From: Carboxylicivirga linearis
Lineage (GTDB): Bacteria; Bacteroidota; Bacteroidia; Bacteroidales; Marinilabiliaceae
NCBI RefSeq assembly: GCF_018271995.1
Contig: NZ_JAGUCO010000003.1
Span: 248,001 to 312,000 of the forward strand
DNA: 64,000 bases
Reading direction: 5' to 3'
The notes beneath the pieces were generated by a model. That model was not told where the DNA came from. It did not search any database and saw only the letters and a program-made list of their open reading frames with translations. How positions within the stretch are numbered: position 1 is the first letter of the stretch; each line of letters opens with the position of its first letter. Positions 9,548 to 18,900 of this stretch are shown here, piece after piece. Position numbers and translations under genes: made by a program.

Positions 9548-9578
9548 AAAAAAAGGGTGACCATTGGTCACCCTTTTT
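9548..9578. terminator. Bidirectional terminator
   Basis: A near-perfect hairpin (AAAAAGGGTGACC, ATT loop, GGTCACCCTTTTT) lies between two convergent genes, with A-run and T-run on either side. Confidence 0.88.
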
Positions 9579-9597
9579 ATATGTTGTAATTTATTAA

Positions 9598-11322
9598 TTA
9601 CTGTACGATTGATTTGAATGTAGCATCTTCAAAATATTTAGCGAATTCAAGATCTTTCACTGCATATTCTTTGAATTTACCATCCAACTCAGTAGACTTA
9701 CGTAATGCATCAAACATTAAGTCTTCCTCACCAGTTCTTGCACCAACAATAGCTTTTAAGTAGTATTTGAAACCAACTTCCATAGTGTTAGCATTGATAG
9801 TTGACAAAGCAGCATCGTAATCTTTAGCTAAGATTTTAGCTAAAGCAGCGTTGCAGTTTGTGCTGTTACCAAAGTAACGGATAGCATTGTCATATTCTCC
9901 TTTGTGGATAGCAACAATACCTAAGTTATTGTCAAGCTCAGCACCTGCACCGGCAGCTGATCCGAAATATTCTTCAGCTTTTGCAACATCACCTTCGCGA
10001 AGAGCAATAACACCTAAGTTGTTGTTGATTTCAGCAACACCACCTTTAATGCTGTTAGCTTTTTCGAAAGCTGATTTAGCACCAGATAAGTCACCTTTAG
10101 CATAAAGAGTAACACCAATGTTGTTAGCAGCTCTCCAGCATTTAGGATATTTTTCAGCAGCAGCTTTGTAAATAGCTAATTGAGCATCTACATCCTCAGT
10201 TAAAGTAGCAGCGTAAAGCAATTCTTCGATGTTTAACTCAGCAGGAGTGCTGGCAGCTAATTCCGAAATTTCTTCATCTGACTTACCAATAACGTCAACG
10301 TTAACAGTCATTTTAGAACGACGTAATTTAGGAAGAATCTCATCAGCAACTACTTTGAAAGTTTCTGACATATTCTTGATTTCACGCTCACGTACTTCAG
10401 GATCGCTGTACATTGAAAGAACACGTAAGATTAATTCTTTGTCTTGGATGTCTGATTTTTCCATTAAAGCTTTAAAACCTTCCCAGTCTTCAGGAGTGTT
10501 TTTCAAAGTGTAGAAATCATCTTCTTTAGCTCCTTCTACTTTAGCTCTCTTCAACTCACGAGATAAATAGTTTTTAGCAACTTTCTCACGTTTAGAAGCC
10601 AAACTTGTATTCAAATCAGTTGGTCCGTCAGGAGAAGCATAAGCAGAAATTTGAACGCCTTTGAATTCTTTGTTTTCAGCAGCTTCAGCTTCTTTGATGA
10701 AATCTTTTAAAGCAGCAATTTCTTCTTTACGTAATTCAGTTCCGCGAATACTAGCTTGTTGAATCAAGAAATAGATATCAGCTAATTTTTCTTCTGGAAT
10801 GATACGTTGGAAGTTATCTGCTCCAATTGCAGCCTGTGCTCCTTGATCAGCAACTAATTCAGAAGTAGCAATTACACCATCAGCGATTTTGTAATCGTCA
10901 AAAGTAGTTGTGTTGCTTCCTTTTGTAGCTGTGATACGAACAACAAGGTCAGAAACTTTCATGCCATCAGTATACTCAACAGAGTTGGTATAAGTGAAAG
11001 AACCACCATTTGTGTACGAAATAACTTTTTCGTTACCTTCAACGCTTTCTCCTTGCAATTTGTATGATGGGAAAGCAGTTTCGCCTCCTTCATAAACCAA
11101 AACAGGAGTAGCTTCCAATGCTACCTTCTTGTCGAAATATTTTTCAGGAATCTGAACTTTAATTTCAACATCTACTTTACCTGCATGAGCTTCCAAAACT
11201 TCAGGAGTTACGGTATACTTAACTTCAGGTGCTCCTTTTTTCATCTTATCCAACCCAGCACAGCTAGCTAAAAGTGCTGCAAGAGCTAGAGTTGCAAATA
11301 GGTTGATTCTAGTTTTTTTCAT
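9598..11322 (-). CDS. OmpA-like/TPR lipoprotein
   Basis: A 574-residue lipoprotein. The signal peptide ends in a lipobox with Cys21 (ALLASC), so it should be anchored in the outer membrane. A beta-rich N-terminal domain (about 35-150) is followed by an OmpA-C-like region (about 195-265) with the SAYASPDGP and SKREKVAKNYL peptidoglycan-binding-type pattern. A tetratricopeptide array follows at about 370-500 (ELNIEELLYAATLTED..., WRAANNIGVTLYAKGDL, AEINNNLGVIALREGDV). This architecture is common in Bacteroidales. It is likely a cell-envelope structural or assembly protein; no specific function is known. A two-element promoter lies upstream. Confidence 0.8.
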   Translation of the reverse strand: MKKTRINLFATLALAALLASCAGLDKMKKGAPEVKYTVTPEVLEAHAGKVDVEIKVQIPEKYFDKKVALEATPVLVYEGGETAFPSYKLQGESVEGNEKVISYTNGGSFTYTNSVEYTDGMKVSDLVVRITATKGSNTTTFDDYKIADGVIATSELVADQGAQAAIGADNFQRIIPEEKLADIYFLIQQASIRGTELRKEEIAALKDFIKEAEAAENKEFKGVQISAYASPDGPTDLNTSLASKREKVAKNYLSRELKRAKVEGAKEDDFYTLKNTPEDWEGFKALMEKSDIQDKELILRVLSMYSDPEVREREIKNMSETFKVVADEILPKLRRSKMTVNVDVIGKSDEEISELAASTPAELNIEELLYAATLTEDVDAQLAIYKAAAEKYPKCWRAANNIGVTLYAKGDLSGAKSAFEKANSIKGGVAEINNNLGVIALREGDVAKAEEYFGSAAGAGAELDNNLGIVAIHKGEYDNAIRYFGNSTNCNAALAKILAKDYDAALSTINANTMEVGFKYYLKAIVGARTGEEDLMFDALRKSTELDGKFKEYAVKDLEFAKYFEDATFKSIVQ

Positions 11323-11422
11323 AATGTTTACCCAATTATTTGTTTTTGAACTTAATTCATAGATGAACTCTACAAATTTAAGAATGTTTTTAAAATATAA
11401 AAGATCAGTGTAAGATTTATTG

Positions 11423-11453
11423 CAAATATAGATATTATCTGAATTTAATACAA
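11423..11453 (-). promoter_or_regulatory. Bacteroidota promoter of the OmpA/TPR lipoprotein gene
   Basis: On the minus strand TTG (11453-11451), 20 bp, then TATATTTG (11430-11423), matching the TTG/TAnnTTTG consensus. The predicted leader is about 95 nt. Confidence 0.7.
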
Positions 11454-11517
11454 TTCAATGAGGTGACCAAATTGGTTTTATATCTAAGTAATCCTTCAAT
11501 GTTGTAAAGAATTGTTT

Positions 11518-12174
11518 TTAACCTAATATTGTCTTTACGTTAACTCGGGTGATTCCTTTGGGGTATTCCTTGCTTATCAGTGTTATAAGTGAGTTGTAAA
11601 CAGACTTATCTGTTTCGAAATTGATATCATCAAGGTTAATTAATAAAACAGGAAGTTCGGGGTGTTCTTTGAAAAATTGAAAATACCCTTCTTGAATACT
11701 CTTCAAATAGTCAGTATCTATACTTTTTTCGTACTCGCGCCCCCTTTTTTTTATTTGCTGTATGAGAATTTCAACAGGTCGATGAAGATAAACGTATAAA
11801 TCAGGCACCGGAGTCATCCCATAGATGATGTCGAAAATTTGCCGATATAACCTGTATTCGTCTTCGGGTAGGGTTTTGGCAGCAAAAATAAGTGACTTGA
11901 AAAAGTGATAATCGGCCAATGTCAACTCATGAAAGAGGTCGGCAGTATCAAAATCTTTTTTAAGTTGTTTATATCTTTCAGCTAAAAAAGAAAGCTCCAG
12001 AGGGAAAGCATATCTTTCCTGGTCATTGTAAAATTTGGGTAAGAAAGGATTATCAGCAAAAGTCTCCATCACCAGTCTGGCATCAAAATCTTTACTGATC
12101 ATTTGGGCTAAAGTGGATTTGCCGGTGCCTATGTTGCCTTCAATTACCAGATATTTTTTATTGAGTTTATTCAT
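11518..12174 (-). CDS. Deoxynucleoside kinase
   Basis: A 218-residue kinase that phosphorylates deoxynucleosides in the salvage pathway. The P-loop GNIGTGKST is at residues 14-22. A VMETFADNPFLPKFY block resembles the substrate-binding Glu and 'NPFL' region of bacterial dAK/dGK enzymes. The arginine-rich LID reads KKRGREYEKSID, with a YLKSIQEGY helix after it. The length matches bacterial dNKs. Which deoxynucleoside is preferred cannot be decided from the sequence. It stands alone on the minus strand. Confidence 0.88.
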   Translation of the reverse strand: MNKLNKKYLVIEGNIGTGKSTLAQMISKDFDARLVMETFADNPFLPKFYNDQERYAFPLELSFLAERYKQLKKDFDTADLFHELTLADYHFFKSLIFAAKTLPEDEYRLYRQIFDIIYGMTPVPDLYVYLHRPVEILIQQIKKRGREYEKSIDTDYLKSIQEGYFQFFKEHPELPVLLINLDDINFETDKSVYNSLITLISKEYPKGITRVNVKTILG

Positions 12175-12310
12175 TCAGTTAAGATGCCTTACTATGTTAT
12201 TCATTTCTGCAATGTATTTACTTCAAATTAATTATTGAAGTGAAGAATTTGATAGTCAAAAATAAAGAGAGATATGTTTTAACGATAATAGTGAAGCAAG
12301 ATAAGATTGT

Positions 12311-12787
12311 TTAGTATAACTTATTCTCTTTGCTCAAGCGTCTTTCAACTATTTTGCCAGCGACATAGCCAGTTGTCAGGCCAATCAACCAGCCAACACT
12401 AACAAATCCCATATAGTTGGTTTCGGATGATAGCCATACATACATTGCTGGAAGAAGTATACCGGCAAGCATACCAACAGTAGAATAGGTGGCTCCAATT
12501 CTTCCCTTCACATGTAAATGATGCTCTTGTTTTAAGTGTTGTTGAGATTGTTCAACCCAGTTTTCAAAGGGTTTCAAAGCTCTAGGATCATTAAAAAGAT
12601 CCTGTATATTATTTACATACTTTTCTCCTTCATCGTTAAACTTCTCACAGTGATGGCACTTTTCTTTTTGATTATCGATAGCACCCATCAAACGAGGCAG
12701 AACTGCCAAGCTTAAAGAACGAATTTGTGCTTTGGGTATCTTTTCAAGTTGGTCATTAAGCTTGTTGTATGTTGTCAGTCTATCCAT
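12311..12787 (-). CDS. Small membrane protein with a CHHC cysteine pair, function unknown
   Basis: I do not recognise this 158-residue protein. The N-terminal half is soluble and contains KCHHCEKF (a CxxC pair, near residues 44-47), which could bind a metal. The C-terminal half has two predicted membrane helices: about 99-118 (GMLAGILLPAMYVWL), and a glycine-rich one at about 127-147 (GFVSVGWLIGLTTGYVAGKI). A short basic tail VERRLSKENK follows. The topology suggests a cytoplasmic N-terminal domain tethered to the inner membrane. It lies between the deoxynucleoside kinase and pnp on the same strand, but pnp has a terminator before it, so it is probably a separate unit. Confidence 0.7.
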   Translation of the reverse strand: MDRLTTYNKLNDQLEKIPKAQIRSLSLAVLPRLMGAIDNQKEKCHHCEKFNDEGEKYVNNIQDLFNDPRALKPFENWVEQSQQHLKQEHHLHVKGRIGATYSTVGMLAGILLPAMYVWLSSETNYMGFVSVGWLIGLTTGYVAGKIVERRLSKENKLY

Positions 12788-12844
12788 ATTTAATCTGAAA
12801 GTTGTTTAATTGAACCATTAAGATTGGGAAAAGTTTGTATGTAT

Positions 12845-12874
12845 TAAAAAAGGCCAACTCATTGAGTCGGCCTT
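12845..12874 (-). terminator. Terminator of pnp
   Basis: The stem AAGGCCAACTC / GAGTCGGCCTT (one mismatch) with an ATT loop is followed on the minus strand by a T run, just after the pnp stop codon. Confidence 0.85.
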
Positions 12875-12894
12875 GATATATATTACTCAAATGC

Positions 12895-15039
12895 TTATTC
12901 TGCTTTTGGTTTTGGCTTGCGTTCCGGGCGAGGAAGAAGTACTTTTCTTGATAATTTTAATTTGCCAGATCTCTGGTCAACCTCAATTAATTTTACTTCT
13001 ACTTCTTCACCTTCTTTCAAAGCGTCTTCCACTTTTTCAAGTCGTTTCCACTCAATTTCAGAAATATGAAGTAAGCCATCTTTACCAGGAAGAATTTCAA
13101 CAAATGCTCCGAAAGGAACAATTGATTTTACTTTTCCTTTGTACACTTCACCAACCTCAGGAACAGCAACAATACCTTTAACACGAGCAACGGCTGCATC
13201 AATCGATTCTTTATTGCTTGCTGAAATGGCTACTTTACCAATATTACCTTCTTCCTCAATAGTAATAACAGTTTCAGTAACCGCTTGAATTTCCTGAATG
13301 ATTTTTCCACCAGGTCCGATAACAGATCCAATCATGTCCTTAGGAATATCGAATGATACGATACGAGGAGCATGAGGTTTGTAATCTTCGCGTGGCTCAG
13401 TGATAGTCTCGGCAATCTTATCTAAAATGTGCATACGTCCCGCTTTCGCCTGGTTTAATGCTTTTTCCAGAATTTCGTAAGATAATCCGTCTACTTTAAT
13501 ATCCATCTGAGTAGCGGTAATACCTTCGCGAGTACCTGTTACTTTAAAGTCCATGTCACCCAAGTGATCTTCATCACCTAAGATATCAGACAATACAGCA
13601 AATTTACCAGATTCAGTATCGGTAATTAATCCCATTGCAATACCTGAAACTGGCTTTTTAACAGGCACGCCGGCATCCATTAACGCCAATGTTCCGGCAC
13701 ATACTGTTGCCATTGAAGATGATCCGTTTGATTCCAAAATATCAGAAACAATACGAACAGTGTATGCATAATCCTCAGGCATCATACCTTTAAGAGCACG
13801 GTAAGCCAGGTTGCCATGTCCAATTTCACGACGGCTGATACCACGTGCCGGACGAGCATCACCTGTTGAGAAAGGAGGGAAGTTGTAATGTAACAAGAAG
13901 CGATCGTAGCTCTTATTCATTACATCATCAACTAATTTCTCATCCATTTTAGTACCCAATGTAACGGTTGTTAACGATTGAGTTTCACCACGTGTAAATA
14001 CGGCTGATCCGTGAGGTCCAGGTAAGTAGTCGATTTCACTCCAGATAGGTCTGATTTCGTCAGTCTTACGACCATCTAAACGAACCTTTTCTTCTAAAAC
14101 TACTTTGCGAACAGCTTCTTTCTCTACATCGTGATAGTATTTTTTGATTAATCCTGTTGGGATTTCATCTTCTTCTTCGTTGTAGTTTTCTGCAATAAAT
14201 TCATCGCAGATAGCGCCAAAGGCATCAATACGCTCGTGTTTGTTTGGATTGGCTGATTTAGCAACTTCGTATGCTTTGTCGTAAGTAGCTTTCCAAACTT
14301 TTTCACGTAATTCTTCGTCGTTATCTTCGTGACAGTATTCGCGTTTTTCGGTTTTACCCAACGCTTCCATCATTTCAATCTGAGCCTGGCATTGAACTTT
14401 AATAGCATCGTGGGCTACTTTCATTCCTTCCAATAATTCAGCTTCAGATACTTCATCCATTTCACCTTCAACCATCATAATGTTATCCATGGTTGCTGCA
14501 ACGATGATGTCCATATCTGAATTTGCCATTTCTGATACGGTAGGATTGATTTTCATTTCACCGTTAATACGACCCACTCGCACTTCTGAAATAGGTCCGT
14601 GGAAAGGAATGTCTGAAACAGCCAATGCAGCCGAAGCAGCTAATCCTGCCAATGCATCAGGAGCAATTTCTTCGTCTCCCGAAATTAAATTAACAGTAAC
14701 AAATGTGTCAGCATGATAATCTTCAGGGAAAAGTGGACGTAACGCTCGGTCAATTAAGCGAGATACTAATATTTCATAATCCGACGGACGAGCTTCTCTT
14801 TTCTGGAATCCACCAGGGAAACGTCCGACAGCAGCATATTTTTCTTTGTATTCAACAGTTAGGGGCATGAAGTCTACATCAGGTTTTGCTTCCTTTGCAG
14901 ATGTAACTGCCGCCAATAAATAGGTATTACCCATTTTAACGACTACCGAGCCGTCAGCTTGCTTAGCTAATTTACCAGTCTCAATGGTAATTGTTCTGCC
15001 ATCACCTAGTTCAATAACTTTTTCAAATGGTTTAATCAT
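12895..15039 (-). CDS. pnp: Polynucleotide phosphorylase
   Basis: A 3'-to-5' phosphorolytic exoribonuclease and RNA 3'-polymerase, a core enzyme of mRNA decay. The 714 residues match the family. Two RNase PH domains flank a helical linker: the first has [30 protein letters not shown], and the second has [14 protein letters not shown] and [25 protein letters not shown] (given here in short pieces). The KH domain carries [11 protein letters not shown], and the S1 domain begins at [19 protein letters not shown]. The short basic tail after S1 ends PKPKAE. rpsO lies upstream on the same strand, the conserved rpsO-pnp order, but a terminator separates them. Confidence 0.97.
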   Translation of the reverse strand: MIKPFEKVIELGDGRTITIETGKLAKQADGSVVVKMGNTYLLAAVTSAKEAKPDVDFMPLTVEYKEKYAAVGRFPGGFQKREARPSDYEILVSRLIDRALRPLFPEDYHADTFVTVNLISGDEEIAPDALAGLAASAALAVSDIPFHGPISEVRVGRINGEMKINPTVSEMANSDMDIIVAATMDNIMMVEGEMDEVSEAELLEGMKVAHDAIKVQCQAQIEMMEALGKTEKREYCHEDNDEELREKVWKATYDKAYEVAKSANPNKHERIDAFGAICDEFIAENYNEEEDEIPTGLIKKYYHDVEKEAVRKVVLEEKVRLDGRKTDEIRPIWSEIDYLPGPHGSAVFTRGETQSLTTVTLGTKMDEKLVDDVMNKSYDRFLLHYNFPPFSTGDARPARGISRREIGHGNLAYRALKGMMPEDYAYTVRIVSDILESNGSSSMATVCAGTLALMDAGVPVKKPVSGIAMGLITDTESGKFAVLSDILGDEDHLGDMDFKVTGTREGITATQMDIKVDGLSYEILEKALNQAKAGRMHILDKIAETITEPREDYKPHAPRIVSFDIPKDMIGSVIGPGGKIIQEIQAVTETVITIEEEGNIGKVAISASNKESIDAAVARVKGIVAVPEVGEVYKGKVKSIVPFGAFVEILPGKDGLLHISEIEWKRLEKVEDALKEGEEVEVKLIEVDQRSGKLKLSRKVLLPRPERKPKPKAE

Positions 15040-15080
15040 GACAATTTTCTTATTCTTTTTTTATCCTTCTATATTCCCGC

Positions 15081-15088
15081 CAAAGATA
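15081..15088 (-). promoter_or_regulatory. -7 promoter box of pnp
   Basis: TATCTTTG on the minus strand, 42 bp before the pnp ATG. No convincing -33 TTG at the usual spacing. Confidence 0.45.
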
Positions 15089-15194
15089 TGCAATATCCTA
15101 AGATAATGTGTAAAAACTGTTTATTTTTTAACTTATAGCATCTTGACATCATCAATTTTTATTCAAAGCTCACTTGTTTGGCAATTCAGAGCAC

Positions 15195-15226
15195 AAAAAA
15201 AGCAGCTTTCTTTCGAAAACTGCTTT
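15195..15226 (-). terminator. Terminator of rpsO
   Basis: The stem AAAGCAG / CTGCTTT with a 14-nt loop is followed on the minus strand by a run of seven or more T. It separates rpsO from pnp. Confidence 0.7.
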
Positions 15227-15246
15227 CTGTTCTTTTAGCGTATTGC

Positions 15247-15516
15247 TTACTTACGAATTCCAAGTTCTGCAATAATAGCACGATATCTTGAGATATCTTT
15301 TTTCTTTAAGTAATCAAGTAAACTACGACGTTTACCTACCATTTTTCTCAAAGCGTGCTCTGTGCTATAATCTTTACGATTTGACTTTAAGTGCTCAGTC
15401 AAATGCGAGATACGGAAAGAAAATAATGCTATCTGGCTTTCTGGTGAACCAGTATCAGAATTCGATTTTCCGTACTTCTCGAAGATTTCTTGCTTCTTTT
15501 CTGCTGATAAGTACAT
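15247..15516 (-). CDS. rpsO: 30S ribosomal protein S15
   Basis: An 89-residue ribosomal protein that binds 16S rRNA helices 20-22. The signature is complete: KYGKSNSDTGSPESQIALF, RISHLTEHLKSNRKDYSTEH, LRKMVGKRRSLLDYLKKKD and RYRAIIAELGIRK. The position upstream of pnp is the conserved bacterial arrangement. A two-element promoter lies just upstream with a short leader of about 30 nt, and no obvious structured autoregulatory leader is seen. Confidence 0.98.
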   Translation of the reverse strand: MYLSAEKKQEIFEKYGKSNSDTGSPESQIALFSFRISHLTEHLKSNRKDYSTEHALRKMVGKRRSLLDYLKKKDISRYRAIIAELGIRK

Positions 15517-15548
15517 AACAAAAATGTTTAATATATAATTTGAGGGTG

Positions 15549-15578
15549 CAAAGATAGATATTAATATTGAGATGACAA
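15549..15578 (-). promoter_or_regulatory. Promoter of rpsO
   Basis: On the minus strand TTG (15578-15576), 19 bp, then TATCTTTG (15556-15549), a good match to the Bacteroidota housekeeping promoter. Confidence 0.75.
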
Positions 15579-15612
15579 GTTGTTTGTCTTTAATTTTTTA
15601 CGAGTATGTAAA

Positions 15613-15652
15613 AATAAAAAAATCCTGAAGCTTTTTACAACTTCAGGATTTT
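15613..15652 (-). terminator. Terminator of the LPP20-type lipoprotein gene
   Basis: A 10-bp perfect stem (AATCCTGAAG / CTTCAGGATT) with a 10-nt loop is followed on the minus strand by a T-rich run. Confidence 0.85.
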
Positions 15653-15674
15653 AAATGTTCTTTTTAGGTTTGCT

Positions 15675-16262
15675 CTAGTAACCTTGCTCTTCGGCTAGCT
15701 TCTGCATTTCCTGATTGAAAATTTCTTCAAACTTCTTTTTGTCGTAATCAACCTGAAGTTTCTGGTTTTGTGAAAGTTTATTGTTAATGCCATTCATGAT
15801 ATCTTCCTTGCTAACTTCAATAGCAACAAATCCACGGTATTTACCGTTGTCAAGAACACTGGCTTTTTCACAGGCAACCACAATGTTTGAGATGGTTTCG
15901 TCAGCTACTTCGCGGGTAAGGTTCTCAAATTTTTGTTCAAATTCAGAAGCGTCACCAAATTCACGTTCGTTTACATAACGGTCGGTAACCGATTTTGTGT
16001 TTGAATTAATTAGAGTTACCAAACGTTGCTTGGCATTTAACAAGGCTTTTTCTTTGGCAAGGCTTAAGTCTGAGCTGGTAGCCATAGCGCTGGCACGATA
16101 ATAGTTTTTATCAGAGCGACCTTTATCTTCACAAGGCATGTCTTCTAAAATGGTTCCAACTTCACTGTTGGTGCTAACCTTCTCTTTTGATTTACAACTA
16201 ACCATACTTGCAGCCAAAGCAAGTGAGAAGATTCCTATTCCTAAAATCTTTTTTGTATTCAT
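15675..16262 (-). CDS. LPP20-like lipoprotein
   Basis: A 195-residue lipoprotein with a lipobox ending at Cys23 (AASMVSC). The mature part reads RASAMATSSDLSLAKEKALLNAKQRLVTLI and later YRGFVAIEVSKEDI, a pattern typical of the LPP20 superfamily: an alpha/beta fold in which alanine-rich helices follow a processed N-terminus. Family members are envelope lipoproteins of unclear role. It has its own terminator and is monocistronic. Confidence 0.7.
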   Translation of the reverse strand: MNTKKILGIGIFSLALAASMVSCKSKEKVSTNSEVGTILEDMPCEDKGRSDKNYYRASAMATSSDLSLAKEKALLNAKQRLVTLINSNTKSVTDRYVNEREFGDASEFEQKFENLTREVADETISNIVVACEKASVLDNGKYRGFVAIEVSKEDIMNGINNKLSQNQKLQVDYDKKKFEEIFNQEMQKLAEEQGY

Positions 16263-16423
16263 GTTTTAAGTATTTGGGTTTTAAAACTGGTTATCATCTA
16301 TCAAAAAGCGAACCAAAAATTAATTTGCATTCACATTTATTTAGAAAATTCAACAATTAGTGCTTATACTTCAACTTTGTAAAAAGGTTTGGTTGGGAAT
16401 GTAAATTATTAGTTAATTTATTT

Positions 16424-17491
16424 CTATATCACATTGTCAATGGTAGTGTTTTCAATGTGGTCGGTATCGTTTAACAGGTCTTCAAATTTAGTTAATTGAC
16501 CGGGCGCTCCTAATACAAATAATTTATCGGCAGGTGTTATTTCAATATCGGGTGATGGATTAAAAATATAAGCTCCTTCACCCGTTTTTATTCCCACCAG
16601 ATTAGCTCCTGACTTTTCTCTTAGCTTTAATTCTCGTATTGTTTTCTTATAATTGGCAACCGCCAATTTTGAACAGCTTATTTCTTTTAACTGAACATCT
16701 TTAGAACGTTGCAGAAGTATGTATTCAATAAATTCAACCACATCGGGCTGAGTAACCAGTTTGGCCATCCGCTGACCACCAATTCTATCGGGCATAATAA
16801 CATTGGTTGCTCCGGCACGACGCAGTTTTGTATCCGATCTAAAGTCACTAGCGCGACTAATTATTTTTAAAGTCGGGTTCATCTCGCTGGCCGTTAATAC
16901 AACAAACATATTATCGGCATCATTGGGTAATGCGGTAATTAAGGCTTTGGCTTTTCTAATCTGCGCAGCATCCAATACTTCTTCCGAACTGGCATCACCC
17001 TGGACGTACAGGTTGTCGGGTTCTTCCAATATACGCGTTACTACATGATCTCTTTTCTCAATAATCACAAATTGTTCGCCGTGTTCAGCCAACTCAACAC
17101 ATGCCTGATAGCCGTTTCTACCGTAACCGCAAACAATAATATGATCCTCTAATTTGACTATCTTCTTTCTCAACTGATAAGCTTTATATGATTGATGTAA
17201 AACGCCTTCAAAAATAACACGTGTTATTTGTGTAATAACATAACCAAATATTCCTAAGCTAAAAATAATAAGAAAAATGGTAAAAATCTTTCCGGTGTCG
17301 GATAAAGGTACTACTTCACTAAAGCCAACGGTGGCCATAGTAATGACTGTCATGTAAATAGCATCAAGTAGACGATATCCTTCGAGTAGGGTAAAACCAG
17401 CTGACCCGGCCGAAATAGTTAAAACTAATAATCCGGCAGAGATTAGTAAAGCTCTTATGGTCTCGTGATATAATGATTGTTGGTTTTTCAA
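16424..17491 (-). CDS. Potassium channel with RCK (TrkA-N/TrkA-C) domain
   Basis: A 355-residue two-helix K+ channel with a cytoplasmic regulator. Helix 1 is at about 12-34, the pore loop has the filter TVGFSE (54-59), and helix 2 is at about 67-90. A Rossmann RCK domain with IIVCGYGRNGYQA begins near residue 117, followed by a TrkA-C domain (about 265-345). The filter has Phe in place of the common Tyr of TVGYGD and Ser-Glu instead of Gly-Asp, seen in some prokaryotic channels, so K+ selectivity is likely but not certain. The start codon overlaps the stop of the DUF2851 gene by 4 bp (ATGA type), which indicates translational coupling. Confidence 0.88.
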   Translation of the reverse strand: MKNQQSLYHETIRALLISAGLLVLTISAGSAGFTLLEGYRLLDAIYMTVITMATVGFSEVVPLSDTGKIFTIFLIIFSLGIFGYVITQITRVIFEGVLHQSYKAYQLRKKIVKLEDHIIVCGYGRNGYQACVELAEHGEQFVIIEKRDHVVTRILEEPDNLYVQGDASSEEVLDAAQIRKAKALITALPNDADNMFVVLTASEMNPTLKIISRASDFRSDTKLRRAGATNVIMPDRIGGQRMAKLVTQPDVVEFIEYILLQRSKDVQLKEISCSKLAVANYKKTIRELKLREKSGANLVGIKTGEGAYIFNPSPDIEITPADKLFVLGAPGQLTKFEDLLNDTDHIENTTIDNVI

Positions 17492-18762
17492 TTTCTGCTA
17501 AGTACTTTATGTCCGATGCGGCAATTTAAACACTTTTTGTGATTGCAGTAGCGGTTTTTTAGAAAAATCAATGACTGTGCTTGTGCTTCATTCTCAATTT
17601 TAACGCCTGCCTTCTCCCAATTGATAGTAATGGAATTTTTTTCAGTAGTCTGTTTATAAAGTGATTCCACCAGAATTTCTTTTCTGTTTTGAAGGTTGTT
17701 TTTATGGAAATAAACAAATAAATAAGGATAAACAGTATTGTATAATATTCTTTGAGCAGAAGATGTTCCTAAATGCTTTGGAGCTTCTTTTTTACTTGGA
17801 TTGCCCAGTTGATAATGATTGTTCCAATAGTCAGAAGCCTTTATGTTTAATAGGTTGACAAAAGTTTTTGCATTGATATCACTTAATATTTTTTCAAAAG
17901 ATCCTTTATTTTGATGCAATAACATTGCCAGCTGGGCTAATCTTACAGTAGGGAAATTAGAAGGTCGCATTTTGGCAAATTTCCATATATGACCTTCGAT
18001 TGGCTTTAGGTTATATTTATGTTTTAAAAACTCGTATTCTTTTTGAAGGTTGGTTGTATACTCATCTTTTGACTGAATATTTAACAGAAAGCCAGCCTGA
18101 CCAAAGAGCAATGCTTCTGTTTGTTTAATATTATCAGAGTGCTTCAGGATAAATTTTAATGGAGTTTGCTTTGCCATCATTTCAAATGGAAGACCATTGA
18201 CTCCAAAGCCAAAACTTCGTGACAACAATATAAAAAATACCTGATCCCAATTATTCTTATGGGTTTTTAGAAGTTGATTAATCAATTCATTTTTTTCTTC
18301 CAGGCGCTCAACAAGAATGCGGTCGATCCATTGCGATAATACCATTGGATCAATGGTTGATAATTGATCTTCGCAGGCAATCCATTTATCGTTAAAAAAT
18401 AATGACTGATATTTTGCTGTCAGCTGATCAGATAGAGTCATTTGCCAAACAGGCACCTCTCTTCCTGAAGAGGTAAGGGTGTTTCCATTGCCTGATTGTA
18501 CAACATGTAAAATAACATTATTGTACGCTCCGTCAGTATGGTGTTTGTGATTGTACCAATCTGTTTCGGCACTGTGAATTTCAACATTACCTGCCCATAA
18601 GGTATTGTTAATTTTAATTTTTGCATTGAAGAAATCTGGTCCGGCATCTTTGTTTATTATTCCCGGATGTATTATTTCCAGTTTTTGTCCATCAGTCGTT
18701 AGTAAATTACCCGGCTGAAATAGTTTGTTTTGCCAAACAAAATGCAGAAAGTCTTCATTCAT
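17488..18762 (-). CDS. DUF2851 family protein
   Basis: A 424-residue cytoplasmic protein with the DUF2851 features: N-terminal MNEDFLHFVWQNKLF, the HPGIINKDAGPDFFNAKI segment and WAGNVEIHSAETDWYNHKH. The C-terminus has a possible metal site, C406-x4-C411-x2-C414-x3-H418. The family is found in Bacteroidota and relatives and its biochemical function is not established. It overlaps the K+ channel gene by 4 bp and is the first gene of that pair. Confidence 0.85.
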   Translation of the reverse strand: MNEDFLHFVWQNKLFQPGNLLTTDGQKLEIIHPGIINKDAGPDFFNAKIKINNTLWAGNVEIHSAETDWYNHKHHTDGAYNNVILHVVQSGNGNTLTSSGREVPVWQMTLSDQLTAKYQSLFFNDKWIACEDQLSTIDPMVLSQWIDRILVERLEEKNELINQLLKTHKNNWDQVFFILLSRSFGFGVNGLPFEMMAKQTPLKFILKHSDNIKQTEALLFGQAGFLLNIQSKDEYTTNLQKEYEFLKHKYNLKPIEGHIWKFAKMRPSNFPTVRLAQLAMLLHQNKGSFEKILSDINAKTFVNLLNIKASDYWNNHYQLGNPSKKEAPKHLGTSSAQRILYNTVYPYLFVYFHKNNLQNRKEILVESLYKQTTEKNSITINWEKAGVKIENEAQAQSLIFLKNRYCNHKKCLNCRIGHKVLSRN

Positions 18763-18876
18763 AATGATGAGGATTGGTTTCGTAAAATATAAATCATTTT
18801 ACATATAATTCCAAATAGTCAATTGAAGGATTGGTTTGAAATAGATTTTTATATGTGGTAGTTTATTTGCTTTTTC

Positions 18877-18884
18877 TACCTTTG
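18877..18884 (+). promoter_or_regulatory. -7 promoter box upstream of the ABC permease
   Basis: TACCTTTG fits TAnnTTTG and sits 16 bp before the TTG start, implying a leader of roughly 10-12 nt. Confidence 0.5.
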
Positions 18885-18900
18885 CTCAAAATCTTGCACC

